This document shows, in pieces, positions 7,914 to 14,993 of a stretch of DNA of 64,000 nt (positions are counted from its first letter, which is position 1; every line of letters starts with the position of its first letter). The notes under the pieces were generated by a model, which saw only the letters and a list, made by a program, of their open reading frames with translations, had not been told where the DNA came from and did not search any database. The translations under genes were made by a program, and so were the position numbers. This stretch comes from Methylorubrum populi (GTDB taxonomy: Bacteria > Pseudomonadota > Alphaproteobacteria > Rhizobiales > Beijerinckiaceae), in contig JAQIIU010000003.1 of NCBI GenBank assembly GCA_036946625.1, positions 2,307,001 to 2,371,000 of the forward strand. The letters are read 5' to 3'.

Positions 7914-8389
7914 GTGAGGCGATGGACCGCCAGGCGCTCGATGCCCTGCACCTCCCGGCCGCGCTGCGCCTCGTGGCCGAGGCGGCGGGCCTCGAAGCGG
8001 CCGTGAAGCTCGCCTGGACGCGGGGCGGCGCTCGCCTCTACGTGCCCCGCAAAGTCCCGGTGGATCACTGGCTGTTGCGGGTGGTCGGGAGCAAGGGCGT
8101 CGAGGCGCTACAGCGGCGCTACGTCTGCAAGACGATCCCCCTGCCGCAAGGCCCAGCCGGGAAGCTGCAAAGGGCATGGCTGGCCGCCAGCCATGCCCTG
8201 GACGAAGGTGCCAGCGTCGCCGGGGCCGCCCGCGCCGCCGGCCTCTCGGAACGATCCGTCTACAACCTGCGCAGGCGGCTCCGCTCCGGCTTGAAGCTGT
8301 GCCCGTCGCCCGCAAGCCGCCTGGGTGCCGGGCCGGTGGACTACGGCGAGGCCAGTCCGCTCGACCCGTTCATGGAAGCCGCCGCCTGA
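7910..8389 (+). CDS. Mor-like transcription activator of the Mu-like element
   Basis: The product has 159 residues. The N-terminal half (LRLVAEAAGLEAAVKLAWTR, then GARLYVPRKVPVDH) resembles the Mor/C activator family of Mu, in which a helical dimerisation region precedes a GG..LYIP-type strand. The second half ends in a helix-turn-helix (GASVAGAARAAGLSERSVYN) suited to DNA binding. In Mu, Mor activates middle transcription. The start ATG overlaps the preceding stop by ATGA. The C-terminal tail after residue 135 is longer than in Mor. The Mor-like call is moderately supported; DNA binding is well supported. Confidence 0.6.
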   Translation: MSEAMDRQALDALHLPAALRLVAEAAGLEAAVKLAWTRGGARLYVPRKVPVDHWLLRVVGSKGVEALQRRYVCKTIPLPQGPAGKLQRAWLAASHALDEGASVAGAARAAGLSERSVYNLRRRLRSGLKLCPSPASRLGAGPVDYGEASPLDPFMEAAA

Positions 8390-8423
8390 GGTTCCAGGCA
8401 GAGAGAAAGAGGAGACCACACAA

Positions 8424-8726
8424 GTGAGCCAGAACGTCACGCGCGCCATCGAGGAGGATGCGCGCCTCGCCCTCCTGACGACGCTCTACCAGCAGAGCGA
8501 CGGCCGGCTGAACGACATGCTGTGCACGCAGTTTTTGGAGGCGTCGGGCCACTTCCGCACGCGCGAATGGGTTCGGACCCAACTGCGCAAGATGGAGGAG
8601 ATCGGCGCGATCAAGATGACCGAGGTGGGCACGGTGCTGATCGCCGAGATCTCGACGGCCGGCGTCGATCACATCCTTCGGCGTGGCCGGATCGAGGGCA
8701 TCAAGCAACCGGCGCTGGGGGCCTGA
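8424..8726 (+). CDS. VpaChn25_0724-like phage protein (winged-helix)
   Basis: This 100-residue protein starts at GTG 8424, after AGAGGAG at good distance. It looks like a winged-helix domain: LLTTLYQQSDGRLNDMLCTQ forms the first helices, FRTREWVRTQLRKMEEIGAI the recognition helix and VGTVLIAEISTAGVDHI the wing. It ends in RRGRIEGIKQPALG. This pattern matches small Mu-like phage proteins annotated as the VpaChn25_0724 family, which in Mu-type phages sit just before the Gp27-like gene, as here. Their function is not established. It lies two bases before the next start. Confidence 0.65.
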   Translation: MSQNVTRAIEEDARLALLTTLYQQSDGRLNDMLCTQFLEASGHFRTREWVRTQLRKMEEIGAIKMTEVGTVLIAEISTAGVDHILRRGRIEGIKQPALGA

Positions 8727-8727
8727 C

Positions 8728-9315
8728 ATGGCCGGCCGGGGCCGCTTAACCGCCTTCGATCTCCTGCCGGAGGAAGCGGAAGACGACGTGGTGTGGGCGA
8801 TGCGCGAGCTCGCGCAGCGCAAGCGCACGCAGGAAGACATCCGCGTCGAACTCAACGCCCGCCTCGCGGCCAAGGGGATCGAGGGCATCAAAAGCACCGC
8901 CTTCAACAAGCGGGCGATGCGCGTCGCCGCCGCACAGCGGCGGATACACAACACTAAGGCGCTCTACGAAAGCATGGCGGACGATCTTGAGCCGGCGGAC
9001 ATCGGCCGTTCCACCATGCACCTCGGCGAGTTCTTGAAGACGCTCATCACCGAGCTTGTCGAGGACGGGGCCGGCAACAAATCGCCGAAACAGGCGATGG
9101 AACTGTCGCGCGCCTACCAGTCCATCGTCATGGCGCAGAAAACCTCGACCGAGCACCGGCAGAAGCTTGAGGCTGAGGTGGCGGCGCGGCTGGCGAAGGC
9201 GGCTGGCAAGGCCCTGGACGCCGCCGCGCGGCACAAGGGCCTCTCTACCGAGACCGTGGCCTTCATGCGGGCGGAACTGCTGGGCATCCCGATGCACAAG
9301 CGGGGGGAGCCATGA
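8728..9315 (+). CDS. DUF3486 / Mu Gp27-like protein
   Basis: The product is 195 residues and mostly helical. It begins RLTAFDLLPEEAEDDVVWAM with a following RKRTQEDIRVELNARL that reads as a helix-turn-helix, the layout of Mu Gp27 (DUF3486). This family is often regarded as the small terminase-like subunit. In intact Mu-like phages the next gene encodes the large terminase Gp28, but here a small unrelated gene follows. The start ATG at 8728 is two bases after the preceding stop, and its own stop overlaps the next ATG (ATGA, 9312-9315). A packaging protein without a packaging motor suggests a degenerate phage or reuse of the DNA-binding domain. Confidence 0.65.
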   Translation: MAGRGRLTAFDLLPEEAEDDVVWAMRELAQRKRTQEDIRVELNARLAAKGIEGIKSTAFNKRAMRVAAAQRRIHNTKALYESMADDLEPADIGRSTMHLGEFLKTLITELVEDGAGNKSPKQAMELSRAYQSIVMAQKTSTEHRQKLEAEVAARLAKAAGKALDAAARHKGLSTETVAFMRAELLGIPMHKRGEP

Positions 9316-9740
9316 GCGGCGCGGGCAACGGCGGGCAGGTTTCGAGGGGCGTTCAAGCCGCCTTGAAGAAGGCGCCATCCGGCCGGGCGGCGCGCGGGCT
9401 GGACGATCCTGCCGGCTTGCCGGCCTTCGCCCAGGTCGGCGGCGTTGAGATCGCGATTGTGGACGCGGGAGAGTACCGGGCGCTGCGAGCGTTGCGAGAT
9501 GCAGTGGGCAAAGGCGGTTCTAAGCAACTCACCCTCGAACGACCGCGCCGCCGCCGACTTTCTCGCCTCGATAAGGATCCTGAGGTGCGTAACTTCATCA
9601 TGTCACGCGTACAATCCGCAGATGTTGACGATGTTCGGAAGGCCGCCATTGTCAAATTCGGATTGTCACGCGTCCCATGTTACACCTCTGTTTGCGACTT
9701 TGTTCGCCGCGATCGTGAAGAGAGGCAAGGTGATGTCTGA
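9312..9740 (+). CDS. Small DNA-binding-like protein, paralogue of the 10307-10627 product
   Basis: The product has 142 residues. A basic N-terminal segment is followed by GVEIAIVDAGEYRALRALRD, a basic RPRRRRLSRLDKDPEVRNFI stretch, and a C-terminal helix-turn-helix-like end (VKFGLSRVPCYTSVCDFVRR). The same order of motifs recurs in the protein at 10307-10627: GVE...Y..L, D.DP.V..F and FG..R.P..S. The two are therefore probably paralogues. The ATG overlaps the Gp27-like stop by four bases, and the TGA lies within ATGTCTGA, the start of the XRE gene. Its function is unknown; the fold suggests DNA binding. Confidence 0.6.
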   Translation: MSGAGNGGQVSRGVQAALKKAPSGRAARGLDDPAGLPAFAQVGGVEIAIVDAGEYRALRALRDAVGKGGSKQLTLERPRRRRLSRLDKDPEVRNFIMSRVQSADVDDVRKAAIVKFGLSRVPCYTSVCDFVRRDREERQGDV

Positions 9741-10314
9741 GGACACCGCCCATCCTCCTGTGGCTGTTGCGAGCGCCGAATTCATCGCCGGCACCATCGC
9801 GCGCCGGATGAAGGAACTGAGGGTGGCGCGCGGCTTGTCGCTGCAAGCCCTCGCCGACAACGCGAACCTCACGAAGTCGCATGTCTGGGAGCTTGAGAAC
9901 GGCAGGGCGCGCAATCCCACCATCGGCACCGCCGTGAGCATCGCGACGGCGCTCGGCGTCTCGCTCGACTACTTGGCCGGCCTGACGACGGCGCGGCCCA
10001 GCCTGCATCCGGAAGCGCTCCGGATCGCGTGTGAAGTCGATGCGCTTCTTCGTGGCCCGCGCGTCGGCGATGCCCGGCAGGGTGAGCCGACAGCGCGGCC
10101 GGAAGAGCGGTTGCAGGGCACCGCTTGTGGCGGCTCCAAGGTGCCGGCCGGCGTGATCGGCCTGCATCGGCGACGCCTCGCGGCGATCGAGGCCACGTGG
10201 GAGGCGCGCGGCCATCTGGACGAGGGCCAGATTGCCTTCTTGATCCGCATGGCCGGCGCGGACCTCGCCGAACGGCCGGGGGCACACCCGGAGGCAGACC
10301 GACCGCATGTCTGA
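9733..10314 (+). CDS. XRE-family helix-turn-helix regulator
   Basis: The product has 193 residues. Residues about 23-78 form a textbook XRE/Cro-CI helix-turn-helix (RRMKELRVARGLSLQALADN, then SHVWELENGRARNPTIGT, then ALGVSLDYLAGL). The N-terminus MSEDTAHPPVAVAS is nearly the same as that of the next gene (MSEHPAHPPVAVIS), although the rest differs. The C-terminal part lacks a recognised ligand or peptidase domain. The start overlaps the previous stop by eight bases (ATGTCTGA), with AGGCAAGG as a ribosome binding site. It is a second regulator of the element, separate from the CI-like repressor. Confidence 0.8.
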   Translation: MSEDTAHPPVAVASAEFIAGTIARRMKELRVARGLSLQALADNANLTKSHVWELENGRARNPTIGTAVSIATALGVSLDYLAGLTTARPSLHPEALRIACEVDALLRGPRVGDARQGEPTARPEERLQGTACGGSKVPAGVIGLHRRRLAAIEATWEARGHLDEGQIAFLIRMAGADLAERPGAHPEADRPHV

Positions 10315-10627
10315 GCATCCCGCACACCCGCCCGTGGCGGTCATCTCCGGCGTCGAAGTGGTGACGATCCCGCTCGCTCACTACGCCGAGTTGCTGGACT
10401 GCCGGCGCAAGCTTGCCGTGGCGGACGTGTCCCCGGCCCGGCTGCTCGCCAACCCACGATGCCGCATCGATCACGATCCGGCCGTGGCGGCGTTCCTGGC
10501 AGAATGCTTGGGCCGGCAACTACTGAAGGACACCTATACTTTGTGCCTCGAACGGTTCGGCGCGGCGCGAACACCCGGCAAAAGCACGATCCAGCGCTAC
10601 TGGGCACGGCTGGGGCGACAGCCATGA
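10307..10627 (+). CDS. Small DNA-binding-like protein, paralogue of the 9312-9740 product
   Basis: The product has 106 residues. After a leader shared with the XRE protein come GVEVVTIPLAHYAELLDCRR, RCRIDHDPAVAAFLAECLGR, and a C-terminal FGAARTPGKSTIQRYWARL resembling a helix-turn-helix recognition end. The same motif order is found in the product of 9312-9740. The start ATG overlaps the XRE stop within ATGTCTGA (10307-10314), an identical junction to the one at 9733. The stop overlaps a further ATG (ATGA, 10624-10627). Its function is unknown, and DNA binding is an inference from the C-terminus. Confidence 0.6.
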   Translation: MSEHPAHPPVAVISGVEVVTIPLAHYAELLDCRRKLAVADVSPARLLANPRCRIDHDPAVAAFLAECLGRQLLKDTYTLCLERFGAARTPGKSTIQRYWARLGRQP

Positions 10628-10785
10628 GGTTCGACAAGCCGTTTGCGCCCCGCCGCCGAGGGCCGACAAATGCCGCGCCCATTCTGGGTGCGCATGGGTG
10701 CTACACCCTCCCACGCGCCAATTTCCTACCTCTACCGCCAGTTAGCGATGACATACACACTCGGTATATTTTGGCACGATCGTAA
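10624..10785 (+). CDS. Short frame at the right edge of the element, possibly truncated
   Basis: A 53-codon frame begins in the ATGA overlap with the preceding gene. Only the first part (MRFDKPFAPRRRGPTNAAPI) has the composition of its neighbours; from about 10690 the sequence becomes AT-richer and the peptide loses character. This looks like the 5' stump of a gene whose remainder, and perhaps the phage structural region, has been lost. It could also be a genuine short gene. It matches no family I know. Confidence 0.35.
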   Translation: MRFDKPFAPRRRGPTNAAPILGAHGCYTLPRANFLPLPPVSDDIHTRYILARS

Positions 10786-11071
10786 GGGATAAATCGGTGC
10801 CCTCCCGCAGTTGCATCGAAGTAGGTCCCTGAGCCGGAACGCTCTGAGCTAGATCAGCATCTATCCTTGCAGGCATCTTCGGACCGCCGGGGCCGACAAT
10901 TGGCGGCTTCCGACTGTTCGGCCACGTGACGTCGGCCCCATCACGCCGCTGCCAACAGGCGCGCATCGGCTAGCCATGCGGTTGGCGTGCTCCACGGGCC
11001 CCCTGCCCTCTCCCAACTGCACCACGTCGTCGCCCGTGTGACAGGGTGATCCACCACCACCGCCGCGGCGG
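10786..11071. other. Non-coding right flank of the Mu-like element
   Basis: About 285 bases contain no gene. The AT-richer portion (10740-10860) probably holds the right end of the element, with AGATCA at 10851-10856. From about 10870 the GC content returns to the chromosomal level. The region then runs into a remnant of a Uma2-like gene. Confidence 0.5.
10794..10817 (-). repeat. Candidate right subterminal inverted repeat of the Mu-like element
   Basis: Read on the minus strand this block contains GATGCAAC and then GCACCGA, the same two words as the left block at 4595-4615 and at nearly the same distance from the proposed end. It may be a transposase binding site. The match is partial. Confidence 0.4.
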
Positions 11072-11170
11072 GGCGACCTGATCGAGACCCGCATCGCCGC
11101 CTCCGGCGACCTCTCCCTCGATCCGCCCGATCTCACGCTCGCCGTGGCGGCCCTGTTCGCCGAGCCCTGA
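11041..11170 (+). pseudogene. C-terminal remnant of a Uma2-like (DUF820) protein
   Basis: Only about 32 codons are meaningful: RRGDLIETRIAASGDLSLDP followed by a hydrophobic end LTLAVAALFAEP and a TGA at 11168-11170. This resembles the C-terminal strand region of Uma2-family putative restriction endonuclease-like proteins (a GD.I.S...PGL.L.LA..F pattern). A stop codon at 11039-11041 closes the frame upstream and no start is available. The rest of the gene is gone, perhaps through rearrangement associated with the neighbouring element. The family call rests on a short stretch. Confidence 0.4.
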
Positions 11171-11245
11171 TCCGGCCGTTGCTTGACGCTCGTCGAGCGG
11201 GGTGCGACAGGCCCCGTCATCCCTCACGCGAGACCGGACGGCCCG

Positions 11246-12259
11246 ATGTCCCAACCCCTCGACCTTCTCGTCCTCGGCAACGCCATCGTCGACCTGATCG
11301 CCCATGCCGACGAGGACTTCCTCGTCGAGCAAGGCGTCGCGAAGGGCGCCATGCAGCTCATCGACGAGCCCCGCGCCGAGACGCTGTTCGAGGTGATGGG
11401 GCCAGCGACCGTCGTCTCGGGCGGCTCGGGCGCGAACACGGCCGTCGGCGCGGCCGTGCTCGGCGCCAGGACCGGCTTCGTCGGCAAGGTGCGCGAGGAC
11501 GAGCTCGGCCGGCTGTTCGGCCACGACCTGAAGGCGACCGGCGTGCGCTTCGACGTGGCGCCCGCCACCGATGGCCCGGCGACCGCCCGCTGCTTCATCC
11601 TGGTGACGCCCGACGGCGAGCGCACCATGAACACCTATCTCGGCGCCTGCCAGGGCCTCTCGCCCGACGACGTGGACGAGGCGACCGTGCGCGCGGCCCG
11701 CGTCACCTATCTCGAAGGCTACCTCTGGGACCCGCCGGCCGCCAAGGACGCGTTCCGCAAGGCGGTGAAGGTGGCGCACTCGGCCGGCAACGCCGTCGCG
11801 CTGACCCTGTCGGACGCGTTCTGCGTCGGCCGCTACCGCGAGGAATTCCTCGACCTGATCCGCAACGGCAGCATCGACATCCTGTTCGCCAACATCGGCG
11901 AGCTTCAGAGCCTCTACCAGACCGACGATCCGGAGGCCGCCATCGCCGCGCTTCGCGAGGAGCGCGGCGGCCAGGGCAAGCACCTGCTCGGTCTCGTGAC
12001 CCGCTCGGCCGACGGCGCGCTGGTGGTGCGCGGCGGCGAGGTGCGCTCCGTCGAGGCCTTCCCGGCGCGGGAGGTGGTCGACACCACCGGGGCCGGCGAC
12101 CTGTTCGCCGCGGGCTTCCTGGCCGGCTACACCCGCGGCATCGACTACGTGGCGAGCGCGCGTCTCGGCGCGCTCGCGGCGGCCGAGGTGATCGACCATG
12201 TCGGCGCCCGTCCCCAGCGCGACCTGATGGCGCTGGCCAGGGAGCACAAGCTGGTCTGA
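11246..12259 (+). CDS. Adenosine kinase / PfkB-family sugar kinase
   Basis: The product has 337 residues with the ribokinase (PfkB) fold. The N-terminal LVLGNAIVDLIAHADEDFL and the glycine pair in VVSGGSGANTAVGAAVLGAR form the substrate region. The C-terminal signature EVVDTTGAGDLFAAGFLAG contains the catalytic Asp at residue 285. Alphaproteobacterial proteins with this start are usually annotated as adenosine kinases, converting adenosine to AMP in purine salvage, but a different nucleoside or sugar cannot be excluded. The ATG at 11246 directly precedes the conserved strand. The gene is monocistronic and convergent with an FKBP gene, with a hairpin in between. Confidence 0.85.
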   Translation: MSQPLDLLVLGNAIVDLIAHADEDFLVEQGVAKGAMQLIDEPRAETLFEVMGPATVVSGGSGANTAVGAAVLGARTGFVGKVREDELGRLFGHDLKATGVRFDVAPATDGPATARCFILVTPDGERTMNTYLGACQGLSPDDVDEATVRAARVTYLEGYLWDPPAAKDAFRKAVKVAHSAGNAVALTLSDAFCVGRYREEFLDLIRNGSIDILFANIGELQSLYQTDDPEAAIAALREERGGQGKHLLGLVTRSADGALVVRGGEVRSVEAFPAREVVDTTGAGDLFAAGFLAGYTRGIDYVASARLGALAAAEVIDHVGARPQRDLMALAREHKLV

Positions 12260-12269
12260 GGCTGCCGAG

Positions 12270-12293
12270 GGGGCCGGCACAGGGGCCGGCCCC
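12270..12293. terminator. GC-rich hairpin between convergent genes
   Basis: The arms GGGGCCGGC (12270-12278) and GCCGGCCCC (12285-12293) pair perfectly around ACAGGG. The hairpin lies between the adenosine kinase stop and the convergent FKBP gene and could end transcription from both sides. No T-run follows on either strand, so factor-independent termination is uncertain. Confidence 0.5.
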
Positions 12294-12305
12294 GCCCGTC
12301 CGCGA

Positions 12306-12728
12306 TCAGCGCGAGCCGATCAGCTCCACGTCGAAGATCAGCGTGGCGTTCGGCGGAATCACGCCGCCGGCGCCGCGGGCGCCGTAGCCGAGGTCCGGCG
12401 GGATCGTCAGGATGCGGCGGCCGCCGGCCTTCATCGTGGCGACGCCCTCGTCCCAGCCGCGGATCACCTGGCCGGCGCCGATGGTGAAGGAGAAGGGCTG
12501 GCCGCGGTCGCGCGACGAGTCGAACTTCTTGCCCCGCTTGCCGCCGCCCTCGTCGAGCCAGCCGGTATAGTGGACGGTGACCTGCTGGCCGGCCTTCGGC
12601 TCGGGGCCGGTGCCGACCACTTCGTCGATGTAGCCGAGGCCCGAGGGCAGCGTCACGGGCTGGGCGGCGGAAGCGGCACTGGTCATGGCGAGGGCGATGG
12701 CTCCGGCGATGGGAAGAATCGAGCGCAT
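12306..12728 (-). CDS. Exported FKBP-type peptidyl-prolyl cis-trans isomerase
   Basis: The 140-residue protein has an N-terminal signal peptide (about 22 residues, ending SAASAAQP) followed by a single FKBP domain. Typical segments are VTVHYTGWLDEGG, FDSSRDRGQPFSFTIGAGQV, IRGWDEGVATMKAGGRR, IPPDLGYGARGAGG and IPPNATLIFDVELI, so the active-site aromatic and acidic residues are present. It should accelerate proline isomerisation of periplasmic proteins. The ATG at 12728 is chosen because it starts the signal peptide. A secreted protein of unknown function lies directly upstream on the same strand. Confidence 0.92.
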   Translation of the reverse strand: MRSILPIAGAIALAMTSAASAAQPVTLPSGLGYIDEVVGTGPEPKAGQQVTVHYTGWLDEGGGKRGKKFDSSRDRGQPFSFTIGAGQVIRGWDEGVATMKAGGRRILTIPPDLGYGARGAGGVIPPNATLIFDVELIGSR

Positions 12729-12807
12729 GGATCTTGTCTCGGATCTCGTCTCGGCACGTCGTCGCTGACGACGGGGCGCGCGGGTTAACACGCCCCGGGA
12801 GCGATGC

Positions 12808-13278
12808 CTAATAGCGGGTGCTGATCGCGGCCCGCTCCGCCGCCGGGCAGCCGCCGGCCTGCGGGCCGACGACGAGGTCGCCCTGGCGCGGATTGTCGAG
12901 GGCGAGCGGTGCGGTGTCCTTGCGGGCGAAGAAGCCGCCGCCGAGCTGATCCTCGAAGAAGCCGTCGCCGAAGCGGATGTAGCAGCGGTCGATCACGGCG
13001 ACGGTGTCATAGCTCGCGCGATAGGCCGCCTGCTCCGGCAGGGCGCCGGGACCGCAGGTCAGCGCCACGTCGATGCGGCCGGACTGATAGTAGTTGATCG
13101 TCTGCGAGCGGCCCGGCCGCACCGCGACCCAGGGGCCGCCGTCGCGGCTGACGAGGGCGATGTAGCCGGACTTGTTGACGATCCTGCGGGCGCACGCCGC
13201 CTGTGCCGTGGCGGTTCCCGCCACCGTCGCCGCGACGAGAGCCGCCGCGATCCCGAGTACCGTGTTCGACCCGCGCAT
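12808..13278 (-). CDS. Secreted protein of unknown function
   Basis: The product has 156 residues. A clear signal peptide (MRGSNTVLGIAAALVAATVA, cleavage near ATAQA) precedes a mature domain of about 130 residues with several Cys (ACARRI, LTCGPG, DRCYIRF, GGCPA). These could form disulfides in the periplasm. No family was recognised. The domain has alternating hydrophobic strands (YIALVSRDGGPWVAVRPG; TINYYQSGRIDVALTC) suggesting a small beta-rich fold. It lies 79 bases upstream of the FKBP gene on the same strand, so the two may share a transcript and the isomerase might assist its folding. Confidence 0.7.
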   Translation of the reverse strand: MRGSNTVLGIAAALVAATVAGTATAQAACARRIVNKSGYIALVSRDGGPWVAVRPGRSQTINYYQSGRIDVALTCGPGALPEQAAYRASYDTVAVIDRCYIRFGDGFFEDQLGGGFFARKDTAPLALDNPRQGDLVVGPQAGGCPAAERAAISTRY

Positions 13279-13739
13279 CGATCCCTCCACCAAGCCCGCG
13301 CCGCGACACAGGTTCGACGGCCACGCTTTCGCCGACAACCGGGAGCTTCGCCCACGCGTTCCATCGCGGGCGAAGCTCCCGTTCGGCTGCCCGGAGCCGC
13401 TCCCCTGTTCGGGTCGGATCGGAACCTGCCGGCGGATGGTGTCGGATCGCAGGGAATGACCCGTCCGGGGGCGCGACGAGAGCCGAGCAAGGCTCTCGTG
13501 CCATCCAAAACCTGTCGTCGTCTGTGCCGGATCGCATTCAAATCGATTGCCTGATCGGCGCATCGTCTCATAAAACCAATTCATAATGCGATCCGGGCGG
13601 CCCGAACTGGCGGCCTCTCGAGAGGCGCGTCCCCGGCTGCCGATCGCACGGAAAAGGATAGGAAGCGTCCGATGGGCCGATGGCAGGCATCTGATTCGCC
13701 TTATGCGTGCACGTCCCTTGCGGAGGGCTCGCTGAGAGC
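13279..13739. other. Gene-free divergent intergenic region
   Basis: This stretch of about 460 bases lies between the divergent secreted-protein gene and the CoA-transferase gene and must hold promoters for both. No coding frame with typical codon use is present. A moderately AT-rich patch (CGCATTCAAATCGATTGCCT to ATAAAACCAATTCATAATGC, about 13533-13590) is the likeliest promoter area. No known repeat family was seen. Confidence 0.5.
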
Positions 13740-14993
13740 ATGGCGATGACGAGAGCCGAGAGGTCCGGCCCCCTCGCCGGCGTGAAGGTCGTCGAACTCG
13801 CCCACATCATGGCCGGTCCCGTCTGCGGGCTGATGCTCGGCGACATGGGCGCGGAGGTCGTCAAGGTCGAGAAGATCGAGGGTGGCGACGACACCCGCCG
13901 TTCGGTCCCGCCCGCGATCGAGGGCGAGAGCGCGGCCTACATGATGATGAACCGCGGCAAGCGGGGGATCGCCCTCGACCTCAAGAGCGCGGACGGCAAG
14001 GCGGTGCTGCGCCGCCTGCTCGGCCGTGCGGACGTGCTGATCGAGAACTACCGCGCCGGCACCATGGAGCGCCTCGGCCTCGGCTACGCGGTTCTGAAGC
14101 AAGAGTTTCCCGGGCTGATCTACTGTTCGCTCTCCGGCTTCGGCCGCTCGGGCCCTTACGCCGAGCGGGCGGGCTTCGATCTCGTGGCGCAGGGCATGAG
14201 CGGGCTGATGAGCATCACCGGCGAGGGGCCGGGCCGGCCGCCGATGAAGTGCGGCCCGCCGGTCACCGACATCACCGCCGGCATCCTGGCGGCGATAGGC
14301 GTCCTCGCGGCCCATGTCCACAAGCTGAAGACCGGCGAGGGGCAGGCGGTCGACACCTCGCTGTTCGAGGCGGGCATCACCCTCACCTACTGGCAATCGG
14401 CCATCGCCATGGCGACCGGGGTGGCCCCGGGCCCGATGGGCTCGGCCCATCCGCTCAACGCGCCCTACGAGGCGTTCGAGACCGCGGACGGCTGGATCAC
14501 CATCGGCGCGGCCAACCAGACCAACTGGCTGCGCCTGCTCGCCGTGCTCGGCGCCGAGGATCTCGCGGACGACCCGCGCTTCGCGGCGAACCGCGACCGC
14601 ATGGCGAACCGCGCGGCGCTGGTGCAGGCGCTGGCCCCGCATTTCCGCACGGCGCCGTCGGACGCGTGGCTCGCGCGGCTGGAAGCCGGCGGCGTGCCGG
14701 CCGGGCCGGTGCTCGACGTGCTCGCCATGCAGGCCGATCCCCAAGCCCGGGCCCGCGAGATGGTGGTCGAGGTCGAGCATGCCCGCGCCGGCCGGATGAG
14801 CACGCTCGGCCTGCCGGTCAAGTTCTCGGCGACGCCGGGGCGGGTGCACGGGCCCGCGCCGCTGCTCGGCGAGCACAGCCGCGCCATCCTCGCCCAGGCC
14901 GGCTATGACGCGGCGGCGATCGACGACTTGATCGCCCGGGGCGTCGTCGGCGAAACCACGGCCCGAGGAACTCCGACGAGGGACGCCCCATGA
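13740..14993 (+). CDS. CaiB/BaiF (family III) CoA-transferase
   Basis: The product has 417 residues, usual for formyl-CoA transferase-type enzymes. It opens with GPLAGVKVVELAHIMAGPVC and LGDMGAEVVKVEK, followed by ENYRAGTMERLGLGY, LIYCSLSGFGRSGPYA and GFDLVAQGMSGLMSITGE. The candidate nucleophile is Asp177 in PPVTDITAGILAA. These enzymes move CoA between carboxylic acids through enzyme-bound anhydrides. The stop overlaps the ATG of an enoyl-CoA hydratase-like gene, so the pair probably works on the same acyl-CoA. The acid involved is not known. A GGAGG site lies about 13 bases upstream; a second ATG at 13746 is an alternative start. Confidence 0.9.
   Translation: MAMTRAERSGPLAGVKVVELAHIMAGPVCGLMLGDMGAEVVKVEKIEGGDDTRRSVPPAIEGESAAYMMMNRGKRGIALDLKSADGKAVLRRLLGRADVLIENYRAGTMERLGLGYAVLKQEFPGLIYCSLSGFGRSGPYAERAGFDLVAQGMSGLMSITGEGPGRPPMKCGPPVTDITAGILAAIGVLAAHVHKLKTGEGQAVDTSLFEAGITLTYWQSAIAMATGVAPGPMGSAHPLNAPYEAFETADGWITIGAANQTNWLRLLAVLGAEDLADDPRFAANRDRMANRAALVQALAPHFRTAPSDAWLARLEAGGVPAGPVLDVLAMQADPQARAREMVVEVEHARAGRMSTLGLPVKFSATPGRVHGPAPLLGEHSRAILAQAGYDAAAIDDLIARGVVGETTARGTPTRDAP

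Larger units (their letters stand above)
4557..10856. mobile_element. Compact Mu-like transposable element (candidate extent)
   Basis: The element comprises a divergent CI-type repressor and Ner-like gene, a DDE transposase of the MuA class, a Mor-like activator, VpaChn25_0724-like and Gp27-like proteins, an XRE regulator and small DNA-binding-like genes. Nearly all plus-strand genes overlap by 4-8 bases. MuB, large terminase, portal, protease, head and tail genes are absent. The limits are tentative: the hexamer AGATCA occurs at 4557-4562 and 10851-10856. A similarly spaced subterminal inverted pair follows, with GCTGCAAC...GCACCGA at 4595-4615 and its approximate reverse complement at 10794-10817. 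The terminal bases just inside are TT and TA, not the TG...CA expected of Mu ends, so the boundaries need confirmation. Confidence 0.7.

Noticed and set aside
9601..9673. Direct repeat TGTCACGCGT at 9601-9610 and 9664-9673, as a possible operator upstream of the XRE gene
   Set aside because: Both copies lie in the same reading frame 63 bases apart and encode Ser-Arg-Val within a gene. The repeat may simply be coding, and no palindrome supports regulator binding.
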